This document shows, piece after piece, positions 17,092 through 25,332 of a stretch of DNA of 64,000 bases. Under the pieces are notes generated by a model. The model saw nothing but the letters and a program-made list of their open reading frames with translations. It was not told the origin of the DNA and did no database searches. The translations under genes were made by a program, and so were the position numbers. This DNA comes from Lachnocurva sp029100405 (GTDB taxonomy: Bacteria; Bacillota; Clostridia; Lachnospirales; Lachnospiraceae). The stretch spans positions 1-64,000 of the forward strand of contig JBJYZC010000015.1 of the NCBI GenBank assembly GCA_046263755.1, given 5' to 3'. Position 1 is the stretch's first letter; each line of letters opens with the position of its first letter.

Positions 17092-17222
17092 TCCAGTTTT
17101 TCCTGTTCATTGCTTGCTTCTGTCTGTGTAGCGCTTGCCTGCTATCCTTAAACATAGCAGGCAAACTAACTCTTTAATTTTAATGTTCTACTACTTTATC
17201 ATGCTAAACCCCTAATGTAAAG

Positions 17223-17545
17223 TATGGAATGAAATACAAAATCATTTTAAATCACGCACCTTCTGCCTCAAAAACTCATGCTGAGAGCATGGAAAATTCG
17301 ATATATGAAATCTTTTTAAAATCATGCGCATTCTGACCTTCAAAACTCGTGCCAAGAGCATTGAAAATTCGATATACAAAATCTTTTCAATTTCATGCTA
17401 CAAAAACAGCTGGAAAACACGCATTATTTTGAAAAGATTTTGTATATCGAATTTTTTGAGGCTTGAAAGGCTATTTTCCAGTCTAAAATACGCATGAAAT
17501 GAAAAAGATTTCATATATCGATTTTCCGAGCTTTTGAAAGGCCAT
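17223..17545. repeat. Second bipolar ~70-bp repeat array (3 forward, 2 inverted)
   Basis: Forward cores lie near 17231 (degenerate), 17300 and 17371, inverted cores end near 17458 and 17519. GAAAATTCGATATACAAAAT is shared with the array at 1.4 kb, and the spacing (69-71 bp forward, ~61 inverted) and head-to-head arrangement are the same. Confidence 0.85.
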
Positions 17546-17652
17546 TCTCCAGTTCGAAGCAAGACCCCGGACTCGTCCCTGCAGTGAGTAAGCTTCAACA
17601 TACCACTACAGCACTACAGATAACCCCGGCTCTAAATAAATCCATATAAAAA

Positions 17653-17681
17653 GGGCAAGGCTCAAATTCTGAGCCTTGCCC
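17653..17681 (-). terminator. Terminator of the glycerol-3-phosphate operon
   Basis: GGGCAAGGCTCA pairs with TGAGCCTTGCCC over a 5-base loop; the minus strand continues into a T run. Confidence 0.8.
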
Positions 17682-17744
17682 TTCAAACATTCCTCCATGT
17701 TTTGACACAAGCAATTTATGCTCGCGCTTCAGTCCCGCAAGCAT

Positions 17745-17875
17745 CCTTCCACCTGGTCTTTATTCGATACCATCTGCCTTCCGACCGTGCTTTATTCCAC
17801 ACCATCTGTCTTTCGAACGTGCTTTATTCACACCATCCGCCTTCCGACCGTGCTTTATTTCACACCTACGTTCTT
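17745..17875 (-). repeat. ~32-bp tandem duplication (x4) of the DUF1667 gene 3' end
   Basis: GTGCTTTATT(T/C)CACACC units place the stop complement TTA at 17760, 17792, 17824 and 17855; the last is the real stop. Spacing is 32, 32 and 31 bp. Confidence 0.9.
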
Positions 17876-18226
17876 GGTCGCGATGACATCCACGCCGGTT
17901 CCGCAGACGTTCTTCAGGATCACATCACCGATCTTCACCGGAGCCGGGACCTCGATGTCTTCAATTGCCTTGCAGCAGTCGAAGATCTTGCCCTTGGGAA
18001 TATCTTCCTTGGTCTTGACCGAAACCATGGCCAGTTCGCCGCCGGTCACCCGAACCGAGGACGTTACCACACGCGTCGGATTGGTCACCTCTTTCCTGGC
18101 GTAGATGTCACCACGCTTGCAGGTATTCCCGGTCACATCTGTAACTTCGCCGTCCTTTAATGTCACTGTAATCTGACAGCCCATGGGGCAGCAGATACAA
18201 GTCAGGTTTTTCTTTTCTTCAGACAT
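17855..18226 (-). CDS. DUF1667 domain protein of the glycerol-3-phosphate operon
   Basis: A 123-residue DUF1667 protein. The N-terminal CICCPMGCQI resembles the Cys motif at the start of molybdopterin oxidoreductases, and a further Cys (NTCKRGD) and CC pair (FDCCKAI) could bind metal or an iron-sulphur cluster. In Bacillota this family is found after the two FAD oxidoreductase genes as here; it is thought to be a small redox subunit, comparable in role to GlpC. Starts 2 bp after the preceding gene, with GAGGAGG inside that gene's end. Confidence 0.85.
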   Translation of the reverse strand: MSEEKKNLTCICCPMGCQITVTLKDGEVTDVTGNTCKRGDIYARKEVTNPTRVVTSSVRVTGGELAMVSVKTKEDIPKGKIFDCCKAIEDIEVPAPVKIGDVILKNVCGTGVDVIATKNVGVK

Positions 18227-18227
18227 C

Positions 18228-19490
18228 TTATGCCTCCTCGATCTTAAGCGTGATCTCTTTCAAATCCGGATCTGCCAGAAGGTCCGCCTTCTTCAGGATG
18301 ACCTGCTCCATCTCGCCCGGCGCGAAAATCTGCTTCTTCCGCCGTGCCACGCACTTATCACCGAAGTAAGTGCAGACCGCTGCATTCTTATAAACCGCCC
18401 CGACACGGAAACGAACGGTCACGGTATCTTCCATTTCCTCCGGCCGTATAAATTCCGGAACCGTATAGCGGACTCCATCGATCGGATTCAATTTTACCAG
18501 ACGTTTTGCCTTCTTCTCGCCCTGAGAAATATAGACCGCAGCGTTTTTTCCTGCCTGCCCTGCTTCCTGGGATACAAAGTCAACGAGATCGTGTACATGG
18601 AGGACATTGCCGCAAGCGAAGATACCTTCGACATTGGTCTCCAAAGCATCATTGACAACCGGACCTTTATGGAGGCGGGAAAGTTCGACGCCGGACTGGC
18701 GGGAGAGCTCATTCTCCGGCAGGAGACCGACAGAAAGAAGAAGAGTATCACACTCATACCGTTCCTCGGTTCCCGGGATCGGCTTCATATGATCATCCAC
18801 TTCTGCGATAGTAACCGCTTCGACACGTTCCTTGCCTTCAATGTCAACCACAGTATGAGACAGTTTCAGAGGAATTCCAAAGTCATCCAGGCACTGAACA
18901 ATATTCCGCTTCAGACCGCCGGAATAAGGCATGATCTCAGCAACAACCTTTACCTCGGCACCTTCCAGAGTCATACGGCGGGCCATAATAAGACCGATAT
19001 CTCCGGAGCCCAGGATCACAACCTTCTTACCAGGCATATAGCCTTCGATATTGACCAGGCGCTGCGCCGTACCGGCAGAATAGATGCCTGCAGGGCGATA
19101 GCCCGGGATATTCAAAGCTCCCCGCGGACGTTCCCGGCAGCCCATAGCCAGGATCACAGCCTTAGCCGGAATGACGAACATACCATCTTCCCGGTTCATG
19201 GCGGTGACCTTCTTATCCGGACTAATGTCCATGACCATGGTATTCAATTTATAATCAATACCGCGCTCCACTACCTGATCGATATAGCGCTGGGCATATT
19301 CCGGTCCGGTCAGCTCTTCCTTAAAAGTATGGAGTCCGAATCCGTTATGGATGCACTGATTCAGGATGCCACCCAGGCGGTCGTCCCGCTCAATAATCAG
19401 AATATCCTCGATGCCATTATCTCTTGCGGAAATAGCTGCTGCCAGTCCTGCAGGGCCTCCGCCTACAATTACAAGATCATAGTTTTTCAT
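18228..19490 (-). CDS. NAD(P)/FAD-dependent oxidoreductase
   Basis: A 420-residue flavoprotein of the pyridine-nucleotide disulphide oxidoreductase group without a redox-active Cys pair. FAD-binding GGGPAGLAAA at residues ~9-18, the second dinucleotide fold GSGDIGLIMA (~165) and the C-terminal FAD-binding FACGNVLHVHDLVD are visible. In this gene order it acts as partner of the glycerol-3-phosphate dehydrogenase-like subunit, passing electrons on. Second gene of the operon. Confidence 0.88.
   Translation of the reverse strand: MKNYDLVIVGGGPAGLAAAISARDNGIEDILIIERDDRLGGILNQCIHNGFGLHTFKEELTGPEYAQRYIDQVVERGIDYKLNTMVMDISPDKKVTAMNREDGMFVIPAKAVILAMGCRERPRGALNIPGYRPAGIYSAGTAQRLVNIEGYMPGKKVVILGSGDIGLIMARRMTLEGAEVKVVAEIMPYSGGLKRNIVQCLDDFGIPLKLSHTVVDIEGKERVEAVTIAEVDDHMKPIPGTEERYECDTLLLSVGLLPENELSRQSGVELSRLHKGPVVNDALETNVEGIFACGNVLHVHDLVDFVSQEAGQAGKNAAVYISQGEKKAKRLVKLNPIDGVRYTVPEFIRPEEMEDTVTVRFRVGAVYKNAAVCTYFGDKCVARRKKQIFAPGEMEQVILKKADLLADPDLKEITLKIEEA
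18526..18537 (+). repeat. Exact 12-mer motif GAAATATAGACC
   Basis: Inside the flavoprotein gene, antisense to it (gene reads AAVYISQ). Confidence 0.8.
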
Positions 19491-19502
19491 GACGGTCCCT
19501 CC

Positions 19503-20936
19503 TCAGACTCTCTTATTATAGCCAATGACGATCTTACTCTTGCCACCCGACTTCGTGACATCAAAAGCGCTCATAGGAACTTCCCGCTCCAGAATTTCCA
19601 TGGTCCTCGGGCTGCAGAAACCAGCCTGACAACGGCCCATACCAGCCCGGGTCCTTCTCTTGACACCGTCCAGAGAACGGGCGCCCAGAGTCCGGTGAAT
19701 GGAGTCCAGGATCTGACCCTCAGTGATCATTTCACAGCGGCAGATGATCTGACCATAAGCCGGATTCTTCTTGATCAATTCGTTTCTTTCTTCCAGAGAA
19801 AGCGTGGACGGATCCAGAATTCCCTTTCTCTTGCCGTTGAAGTTCGGATTCTTCAAAAGTCCTAACTTCTCTGCCACCATGTCGGAGAGATACTCACCGA
19901 TGGCCGGTGCACTGGAAAGTCCCGGAGACTCGATCCCGAGTGCATTGAAGAAATTCGGAGCATCCTCTGCCTCGCCGAGCACAAAGTCGCCGCCCTCTTC
20001 ATGAGCACGAAGTCCGGCAAAGCTTGTGATGACTTCATAGAAAGGAATATTCTTGACAGACAGCGCAGCGGTCTTTGTAAGGAAATCCAGACCGTCGCCG
20101 GTGGTATTGATCCCTTCCTTATTGTCAATATCCTCAGCAGTTGGTCCGACGATCAGGTTTCCATGAACGGTCGGACTTACCAGGACGCCTTTTCCCATCT
20201 TGGAAGGAAGCTGGAAAACAGTCCTTGAAACATGACTGCCTGCGGTCTTATCCAGAAGTTTATACTGACCGCGGCGGGGGATGATGTGATACTTATGAGC
20301 CGAAACCATATTGTTGATGGTATCTGCATAGACACCGGCCGCATTGACAACAGCCTTTGCCTCTACTGTTTTCCCATCCGTTTCGATCCGGTAGTGATCC
20401 CCGGTTCGCTCTACATTTGTTACCCGTGTATTCAAGAAAAATTCAACACCGTTGTCTGCAGCGTTTTCCGCCAGTGCAATGGTCAGATTGAAGGGACATA
20501 CAATAGCGCCGGTCGGAGCATAGAGGGCTTTCACCACATCATCTGCCAGATTGGGCTCCATTTCCTTTAACTCCTTCTCTTCCAGGATCCGGATGCCCTT
20601 GACGCCATTCTCGCGGCCCTGCTCTGCCAGCTGATCCAGGAGGCTGGCATCCTGCTCTCGGGTCGCAACAACGAGAGATCCGTTCCGGCGATAAGGAAAA
20701 TCCAGTTCCTTCGACAGATCTTCCATCATTTCCGAACCGCGCACATTCATCTTTGCCTTTAAGGAACCCGGGTGCGCGTCATATCCGGCATGAACAATGG
20801 CGCTGTTCGCCTTGGACGTACCGTCACACACATCTTCTTCCCGTTCAATGACACAGGCCTTGACCTGGTAACGCGACAGATAACGCGCGATCGCAGATCC
20901 GGTAACGCCGGCCCCGATGATTGCTACATCATACAT
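19503..20936 (-). CDS. Glycerol-3-phosphate dehydrogenase-like FAD oxidoreductase with BFD-like [2Fe-2S] domain
   Basis: A 477-residue DAO-family flavoenzyme: FAD-binding IGAGVTGSAIARYLS at the N-terminus, the long catalytic domain with AGLRAHEEGGDFVLG, and a C-terminal BFD-like iron-sulphur domain (CRCEMITEG and GMGRCQAGFC, residues ~400-450). This is the architecture of anaerobic GlpA-like enzymes, which oxidise glycerol-3-phosphate to dihydroxyacetone phosphate. First gene of the operon, preceded by a leader terminator, consistent with GlpP control. Confidence 0.9.
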   Translation of the reverse strand: MYDVAIIGAGVTGSAIARYLSRYQVKACVIEREEDVCDGTSKANSAIVHAGYDAHPGSLKAKMNVRGSEMMEDLSKELDFPYRRNGSLVVATREQDASLLDQLAEQGRENGVKGIRILEEKELKEMEPNLADDVVKALYAPTGAIVCPFNLTIALAENAADNGVEFFLNTRVTNVERTGDHYRIETDGKTVEAKAVVNAAGVYADTINNMVSAHKYHIIPRRGQYKLLDKTAGSHVSRTVFQLPSKMGKGVLVSPTVHGNLIVGPTAEDIDNKEGINTTGDGLDFLTKTAALSVKNIPFYEVITSFAGLRAHEEGGDFVLGEAEDAPNFFNALGIESPGLSSAPAIGEYLSDMVAEKLGLLKNPNFNGKRKGILDPSTLSLEERNELIKKNPAYGQIICRCEMITEGQILDSIHRTLGARSLDGVKRRTRAGMGRCQAGFCSPRTMEILEREVPMSAFDVTKSGGKSKIVIGYNKRV

Positions 20937-20969
20937 AGTGCTTCCTCCTTAGTGAACCCTCACAGGCAT

Positions 20970-21021
20970 AAAAAAAGCAAGGCAAATAAACCAGCTCTAC
21001 TGCTGACTTATTTACCTTGCT
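20970..21021 (-). terminator. Leader terminator of the glycerol-3-phosphate operon
   Basis: On the minus strand AGCAAGGTAAATAA pairs with TTATTTGCCTTGCT and runs into T7. It lies between promoter and first gene, as in GlpP-controlled leaders, where GlpP with glycerol-3-phosphate prevents termination. An additional dyad CTCTTG/CAAGAG at 21045-21057 starts the transcript. Confidence 0.8.
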
Positions 21022-21059
21022 CAAATCTCCTGGTAATCAATATTCTCTTGACAAGAGTT

Positions 21060-21088
21060 ACTATAGCACGCCCGAAATCAGATCTCAA
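21060..21088 (-). promoter_or_regulatory. Promoter of the glycerol-3-phosphate operon
   Basis: Minus-strand TTGAGA, 17-bp spacer and TATAGT with an extended TG one base upstream. The leader is ~115 nt. Confidence 0.7.
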
Positions 21089-21264
21089 GCGATGGAAGAA
21101 AACTCAAAGAATATTTCTCGTTTTTTATGGAAAGTGCACAAATTATCTCTGCATGTTTTGTGAGGATTATCTGGCATCACACGCGTCCTTCCATACATCT
21201 GACCGGCTTGCATTGACGGATCAAACGGGCTGGTCTTCTGCCAGCCTTGGATCTGTCAGGGTTC

Positions 21265-22857
21265 TCACTTCTTGATCAAAAGAGACTTACCTGTCATTTC
21301 CTTCGGCTGAGGCAGATCCATGATCTGAAGCAGAGTCGGAGCGATATCGCAGAGACGTCCGCCCTCGCGAAGGGTATAAGAAGGATCATAATTATAGAGA
21401 ATGAAGGGAACCGGGTTCGTGGTATGCGCGGTATGAGGCGCATTGGTTTCCTTATTCCACATCTGCTCAGCATTACCGTGGTCTGCACAGATGAAGAGAA
21501 CGCCGTTCATCTTCTTTACAGCCTCGACGGCTCCGCCGACACATCCGTCAACTCTCTCAACAGCCTTGATCGCAGCATCCAGCTTTCCGGTATGACCAAC
21601 CATGTCCGGATTTGCAAAGTTAATAATGATAACATCATATTTTCCGGAAGTGATGGCTGCATCCAGCTTCTCGGAAACTTCCGGAGCGCTCATCTCCGGC
21701 TGGAGATCATAGGTTGCAACCTTCGGGGAATTGACCAGAGTCCGGTCCTCGCCCTTATTCGGTTCCTCAACACCGCCATTGAAGAAGAAGGTAACATGGG
21801 CGTACTTCTCGGTCTCGGCAATACGAAGCTGATGCAGACCGAGGTTTGCCAGATACTCACCCAAGGTATTCTTGATCACTTCCTGCTTGAAAGCAACCAG
21901 CTTATTGGGAACATCTTCTTCATAGTCCTTGAAGCAAACGTAAACCACAGGGATATAACCCTTCGGGCGCTTCAGAGACTTGATGCATTTGTTATCGGAA
22001 GGATCCCCTGCCATTGCCTCAATATCGGCATCCTTGTAGCAGAAAGCCTTGGTGAGCTCACGTGCGCGGTCCGGACGGAAGTTGAAGAAGATAATGGAAT
22101 CATTTTCTTTTACCGTAGCAATCGGGCTTCCGTCCTCTTTGGTGATGACGGTCGGGATCACAAACTCATCGGTAACACCATTATCATAAGATGCCTGCAT
22201 AGCATGAATCGGATCAGTATCCTTATTCCCTTCGCCCAGAACCAACATGTCATAAGACTTCTGGATACGATCCCAGTTATTATCACGATCCATAGAATAA
22301 TAACGACCGGACAGGGAAGCCACCTTGCCGACGCCGATCTCCTTCATCTTGTCGAGAAGCTGCTGGAGATAATCCTTACCGGAAGCAGGGGGCGTATCAC
22401 GGCCATCAAAGAAGGGATGAACGTAAACCCGCTCGAAATTCTGCTGCTTGCAGAGCTCCAGGATCGCATATAGATGCGTAATATGGCTGTGAACACCACC
22501 ATCGGAAAGAAGGCCCCATACATGAAGGTCAGAGTTCTTCTCTTTGCAGTTCTGAATTGCATAAAGAAGTTCTTCATTCTTAAAGAAGTCACCATCTTCA
22601 ATCGACTTGGTGATCTTGGTCAGATCCTGATAGATGATCCGGCCGGAGCCGATATTCATATGGCCAACCTCGGAGTTACCCATCTGACCATCCGGCAGAC
22701 CAACTGCCAGGCCGGAAGCATAACCCTTAACGAAAGGATATTCCTTTTCAAGTTTATCAATCACCGGAGTCTTTGCCAGATAAACGGCATTGTTTTCATG
22801 CTCGTCTGAAAGGCCAAAACCGTCCAGTACCATAAGAACAACTGGTTTCTGTCTCAT
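21265..22857 (-). CDS. gpmI: 2,3-bisphosphoglycerate-independent phosphoglycerate mutase
   Basis: Interconverts 3- and 2-phosphoglycerate in glycolysis, using a phosphoserine and two Mn ions. VVLMVLDGFG at the start, catalytic Ser in GQMGNSEVGHMNIG (~residue 63), the substrate-binding HPFFDGRDTPP and the metal-binding CADHGNAEQM are all present; 530 aa is usual. The ATG giving MRQKP is preferred because AGGAG lies nine bases before it, while the ATG three codons earlier touches the ribosome site. Stands alone. Confidence 0.95.
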   Translation of the reverse strand: MRQKPVVLMVLDGFGLSDEHENNAVYLAKTPVIDKLEKEYPFVKGYASGLAVGLPDGQMGNSEVGHMNIGSGRIIYQDLTKITKSIEDGDFFKNEELLYAIQNCKEKNSDLHVWGLLSDGGVHSHITHLYAILELCKQQNFERVYVHPFFDGRDTPPASGKDYLQQLLDKMKEIGVGKVASLSGRYYSMDRDNNWDRIQKSYDMLVLGEGNKDTDPIHAMQASYDNGVTDEFVIPTVITKEDGSPIATVKENDSIIFFNFRPDRARELTKAFCYKDADIEAMAGDPSDNKCIKSLKRPKGYIPVVYVCFKDYEEDVPNKLVAFKQEVIKNTLGEYLANLGLHQLRIAETEKYAHVTFFFNGGVEEPNKGEDRTLVNSPKVATYDLQPEMSAPEVSEKLDAAITSGKYDVIIINFANPDMVGHTGKLDAAIKAVERVDGCVGGAVEAVKKMNGVLFICADHGNAEQMWNKETNAPHTAHTTNPVPFILYNYDPSYTLREGGRLCDIAPTLLQIMDLPQPKEMTGKSLLIKK

Positions 22858-23033
22858 TTGTTCCATCTCCTTATTTCTAGTTGGTTGACATCTGTCAACA
22901 ATTTATAGTTTAAGAAATATTTCAATTCCTCCTGAATTATAGATGATAGATTTTACCCTGTCTATAAGCATGAGGTCCAAGAAATAGGCGGATTGTCTTA
23001 AATTTTTATGAAAAATACAGACCAAAGGCATAG

Positions 23034-23204
23034 TCAGAGAAACTGATTTGTCTTCGGATCATAGTTGTAATTCACAGAGGCCAGCCGGTCGATGATCTCC
23101 TGAACCGAAACTCCCTCTGCCGAGCAGAAATCATCCAGGCTGGAATAATGATCTCTCAGCTGCGTGTTGACATAACTCAATAACATAATCGGATCCTTAG
23201 GCAT
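23034..23204 (-). CDS. DUF4250 family small protein
   Basis: A 56-residue protein starting MPKDPIMLLSYVN and ending in NYNYDPKTNQFL, both typical of DUF4250 proteins of Clostridia, whose function is unknown. The ATG at 23204 follows AAAGGAAAG. Lies downstream of murI on the same strand with a ~80-bp gap filled by short repeats, so cotranscription is possible. Confidence 0.75.
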   Translation of the reverse strand: MPKDPIMLLSYVNTQLRDHYSSLDDFCSAEGVSVQEIIDRLASVNYNYDPKTNQFL

Positions 23205-23220
23205 TACTCTTTCCTTTCTC

Positions 23221-23264
23221 ACGGATGCTTGCGCTTATTCTTGCGCTTATGCTTGCGCTTATTC
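23221..23264. repeat. Short tandem repeats downstream of murI
   Basis: TTGCGCTTAT with C or G ending recurs every 12 bp, with a higher unit of 24 bp. It lies just before the DUF4250 gene. Confidence 0.7.
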
Positions 23265-23283
23265 TCCAGTATTCTTCTTAGTC

Positions 23284-24183
23284 TTAGCCCTGACGTAAAA
23301 GTTTCTCGCAAAGTGCCATCTTGGTCTTTGTCGGAGCACTGTTTTGGAAAACGACTCTTCCGACCCGATCCTGATCCTCTCGCTCCAGGCCGGCCGCCCG
23401 GATCCTCCGGTGCAGCTCCCTGGCCGTTCCTCTTGCACCATCGTAAATCTTCACCCGGTCTCCAAGGACCTTTTCGATATCGGATCGTACGAAAGGATAA
23501 TGAGTACAGCCCAAAACGACCGCATCCACAGGATGTTCCATATACTCCCAGAGAAGCTGGCGAAGAAAATCCCGCACCGCCTTCGTGCCTGCTTTCCCTT
23601 TCTCCACAAATTCCATCAGCCCGGCGCAAGGCAGGGGAATGATCTCTGCCTGATCTTCGAAACGTCCCATCAGTTTCTGAAACTTTTCTTCCCGAATGGT
23701 CATCGGCGTCGCCATCACAAGAACTCTTCCACCCGGATTTTCCATCACAGCCGGCTTGACTGCAGGTTCGATGCCGACGATCGGCAGGTCGGGATGGGCC
23801 TGACGAAGAGCGCGTACTGCTGCCGATGTAGCAGTATTGCAGGCAATGGCAACTGCCTTTACCCCCTCTTTTCGAAATTCGTCCACATGAGCGAATGTCA
23901 GTGCACGTACTTCTTCCTTGGTCTTCGTTCCATAAGGCGCATTCTTCGAGTCGCCATAGAAAAGGAAATCTTCCCAGGGCATCTCCTTTACCATCTCACG
24001 AAGAACACTGATCCCGCCGACGCCCGAATCAAAAACAGCGATCGGATGATCTTTTTCAGGTTCTTTCGCAAGATCTCCGAAGCTTTTCATATCTTCTGAG
24101 ATACAAATGTTCTTTTTTGACTTTTCTTCTTCAGATTGCATATAATTCATAAAAATAGACCCTGTTAAAAGCCTGCCATTCAT
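23284..24183 (-). CDS. murI: Glutamate racemase
   Basis: Supplies D-glutamate for peptidoglycan. The first catalytic Cys is in AIACNTATSAA and the second in VVLGCTHYPF; PIAVFDSGVGG opens the conserved domain at residue ~48. The ~47 preceding residues are not usual in the family; ATG codons at 24183, 24150 and just before the domain (MKSFGD) all lack good ribosome sites, so the true start is uncertain. The ring of conserved motifs is otherwise complete. Confidence 0.92.
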   Translation of the reverse strand: MNGRLLTGSIFMNYMQSEEEKSKKNICISEDMKSFGDLAKEPEKDHPIAVFDSGVGGISVLREMVKEMPWEDFLFYGDSKNAPYGTKTKEEVRALTFAHVDEFRKEGVKAVAIACNTATSAAVRALRQAHPDLPIVGIEPAVKPAVMENPGGRVLVMATPMTIREEKFQKLMGRFEDQAEIIPLPCAGLMEFVEKGKAGTKAVRDFLRQLLWEYMEHPVDAVVLGCTHYPFVRSDIEKVLGDRVKIYDGARGTARELHRRIRAAGLEREDQDRVGRVVFQNSAPTKTKMALCEKLLRQG

Positions 24184-24279
24184 TAATGATTACATATGGT
24201 TTCGTTGCTTCGCGGCTCCCACCGGCAAGCCGTTTCACGGGCCTTATTGTAGCACCACGCGAAAAGGAAAGGAAGAAGT

Positions 24280-24846
24280 ATGCAGCCAGATTTCAAAAAC
24301 GCCCTGGAAGATACCCCGATCATCGCCGCGATCAAAGACGATAACGGTCTCCGTCGCTGTCTCAAAGGAGACAGCCGGATTATTTTTATTCTCTATGGGG
24401 ATCTTTTGACCATCCCGGCTATCGTAGATCAGGTGAAGGATGCCGGGAAACTTGCCGTGGTCCACATTGATCTTGTCAATGGACTTCATCCCAGGGAAGT
24501 TGCCGTGGATTTTATCCACCGTTATACAAGAGCAGATGGTATTATTTCCACAAAATCCAACCTGATTGCGCGGGCAAAGGAACTCGGTATGTTCACTGTT
24601 ATGCGCTTCTTTGTCATTGACTCCATGGCTTTTTCCAGTATGGAGCGGCAGATTCGTTCCGTTCATCCGGATGTCATTGAAATGCTGCCTGCCCTGATGC
24701 CAAAGGTGATTCAAAAGGTCGTCTCTTTCGCCCATTGTCCTGTCATTGCCGGCGGACTGATCAGCGATAAGGAAGATGTACTCTCGGTCCTCAATGCCGG
24801 TGCAACCTGCATTTCCTCCACCAATCCGGCGGTATGGTTTCTTTGA
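24280..24846 (+). CDS. glpP: Glycerol-3-phosphate-responsive antiterminator
   Basis: GlpP-family RNA-binding protein (188 aa, TIM-barrel-like). Recognised from the N-terminal PIIAAIKDD, VHIDLVNGL, DGIISTKSNLI and PVIAGGLISDKEDV segments. With bound glycerol-3-phosphate it lets RNA polymerase pass a leader terminator. The probable target is the leader terminator at 20970-21021, 3.3 kb away and before the glycerol-3-phosphate oxidation operon. AAGGAAGAAG precedes the ATG. Divergent from murI. Confidence 0.9.
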   Translation: MQPDFKNALEDTPIIAAIKDDNGLRRCLKGDSRIIFILYGDLLTIPAIVDQVKDAGKLAVVHIDLVNGLHPREVAVDFIHRYTRADGIISTKSNLIARAKELGMFTVMRFFVIDSMAFSSMERQIRSVHPDVIEMLPALMPKVIQKVVSFAHCPVIAGGLISDKEDVLSVLNAGATCISSTNPAVWFL

Positions 24847-24861
24847 TGATACTGTAATCAA

Positions 24862-25314
24862 TCATTTCACCACATCCTGCGAATCCAAAATCAGAGTGAA
24901 TGGTCCCTCATTGGTCAGACTGACCTGCATATCTGCTCCGAAGATCCCCTTTTCAACGATCGGTACTCTCTCTTTGCATTTTGAAAGAATATGTTCATAA
25001 ATCTCTTCTGCCTCCCCGGGTTCCTTGGCCTGAAGGAAATTGGGCCGATTGCCGTGATGGCAGTCTGCATAGAGGGTAAATTGTGAAATCAAAAGAAGGC
25101 TGCCATTCACATCCGAAAGAGAACGGTTGGTCTTCCCGTTTTCATCCGGCAGGATCCGAAGTTTCAGCATCTTTTCCACCATTTTATCTGCGATTTCGAT
25201 GGTATCTTCCCGACCGATGCCAAGAAGGACAAGAAATCCCCGGCCTATTTTTCCCACGATCTCATGGTCAACTGCCACTTCAGCTTTTGAACAAACCTGT
25301 ATTACAAAACGCAT
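24862..25314 (-). CDS. dtd: D-aminoacyl-tRNA deacylase
   Basis: Removes D-amino acids, and glycine from tRNA-Ala, to protect translation. At 150 aa it is full length, with the SQFTLYAD motif (~residue 77-84) and the C-terminal NEGPFTLILDS, equivalent to the cross-subunit Gly-Pro motif. Second gene after the GGDEF gene, 18 bp apart, so probably cotranscribed. Confidence 0.95.
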   Translation of the reverse strand: MRFVIQVCSKAEVAVDHEIVGKIGRGFLVLLGIGREDTIEIADKMVEKMLKLRILPDENGKTNRSLSDVNGSLLLISQFTLYADCHHGNRPNFLQAKEPGEAEEIYEHILSKCKERVPIVEKGIFGADMQVSLTNEGPFTLILDSQDVVK

Positions 25315-25332
25315 ATTTTCGCCCTCCCCGCC

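Noticed and set aside
18183..19865. 560-codon forward open frame
   Set aside because: Antisense shadow of two well-supported flavoprotein genes; the product has no recognisable domain.
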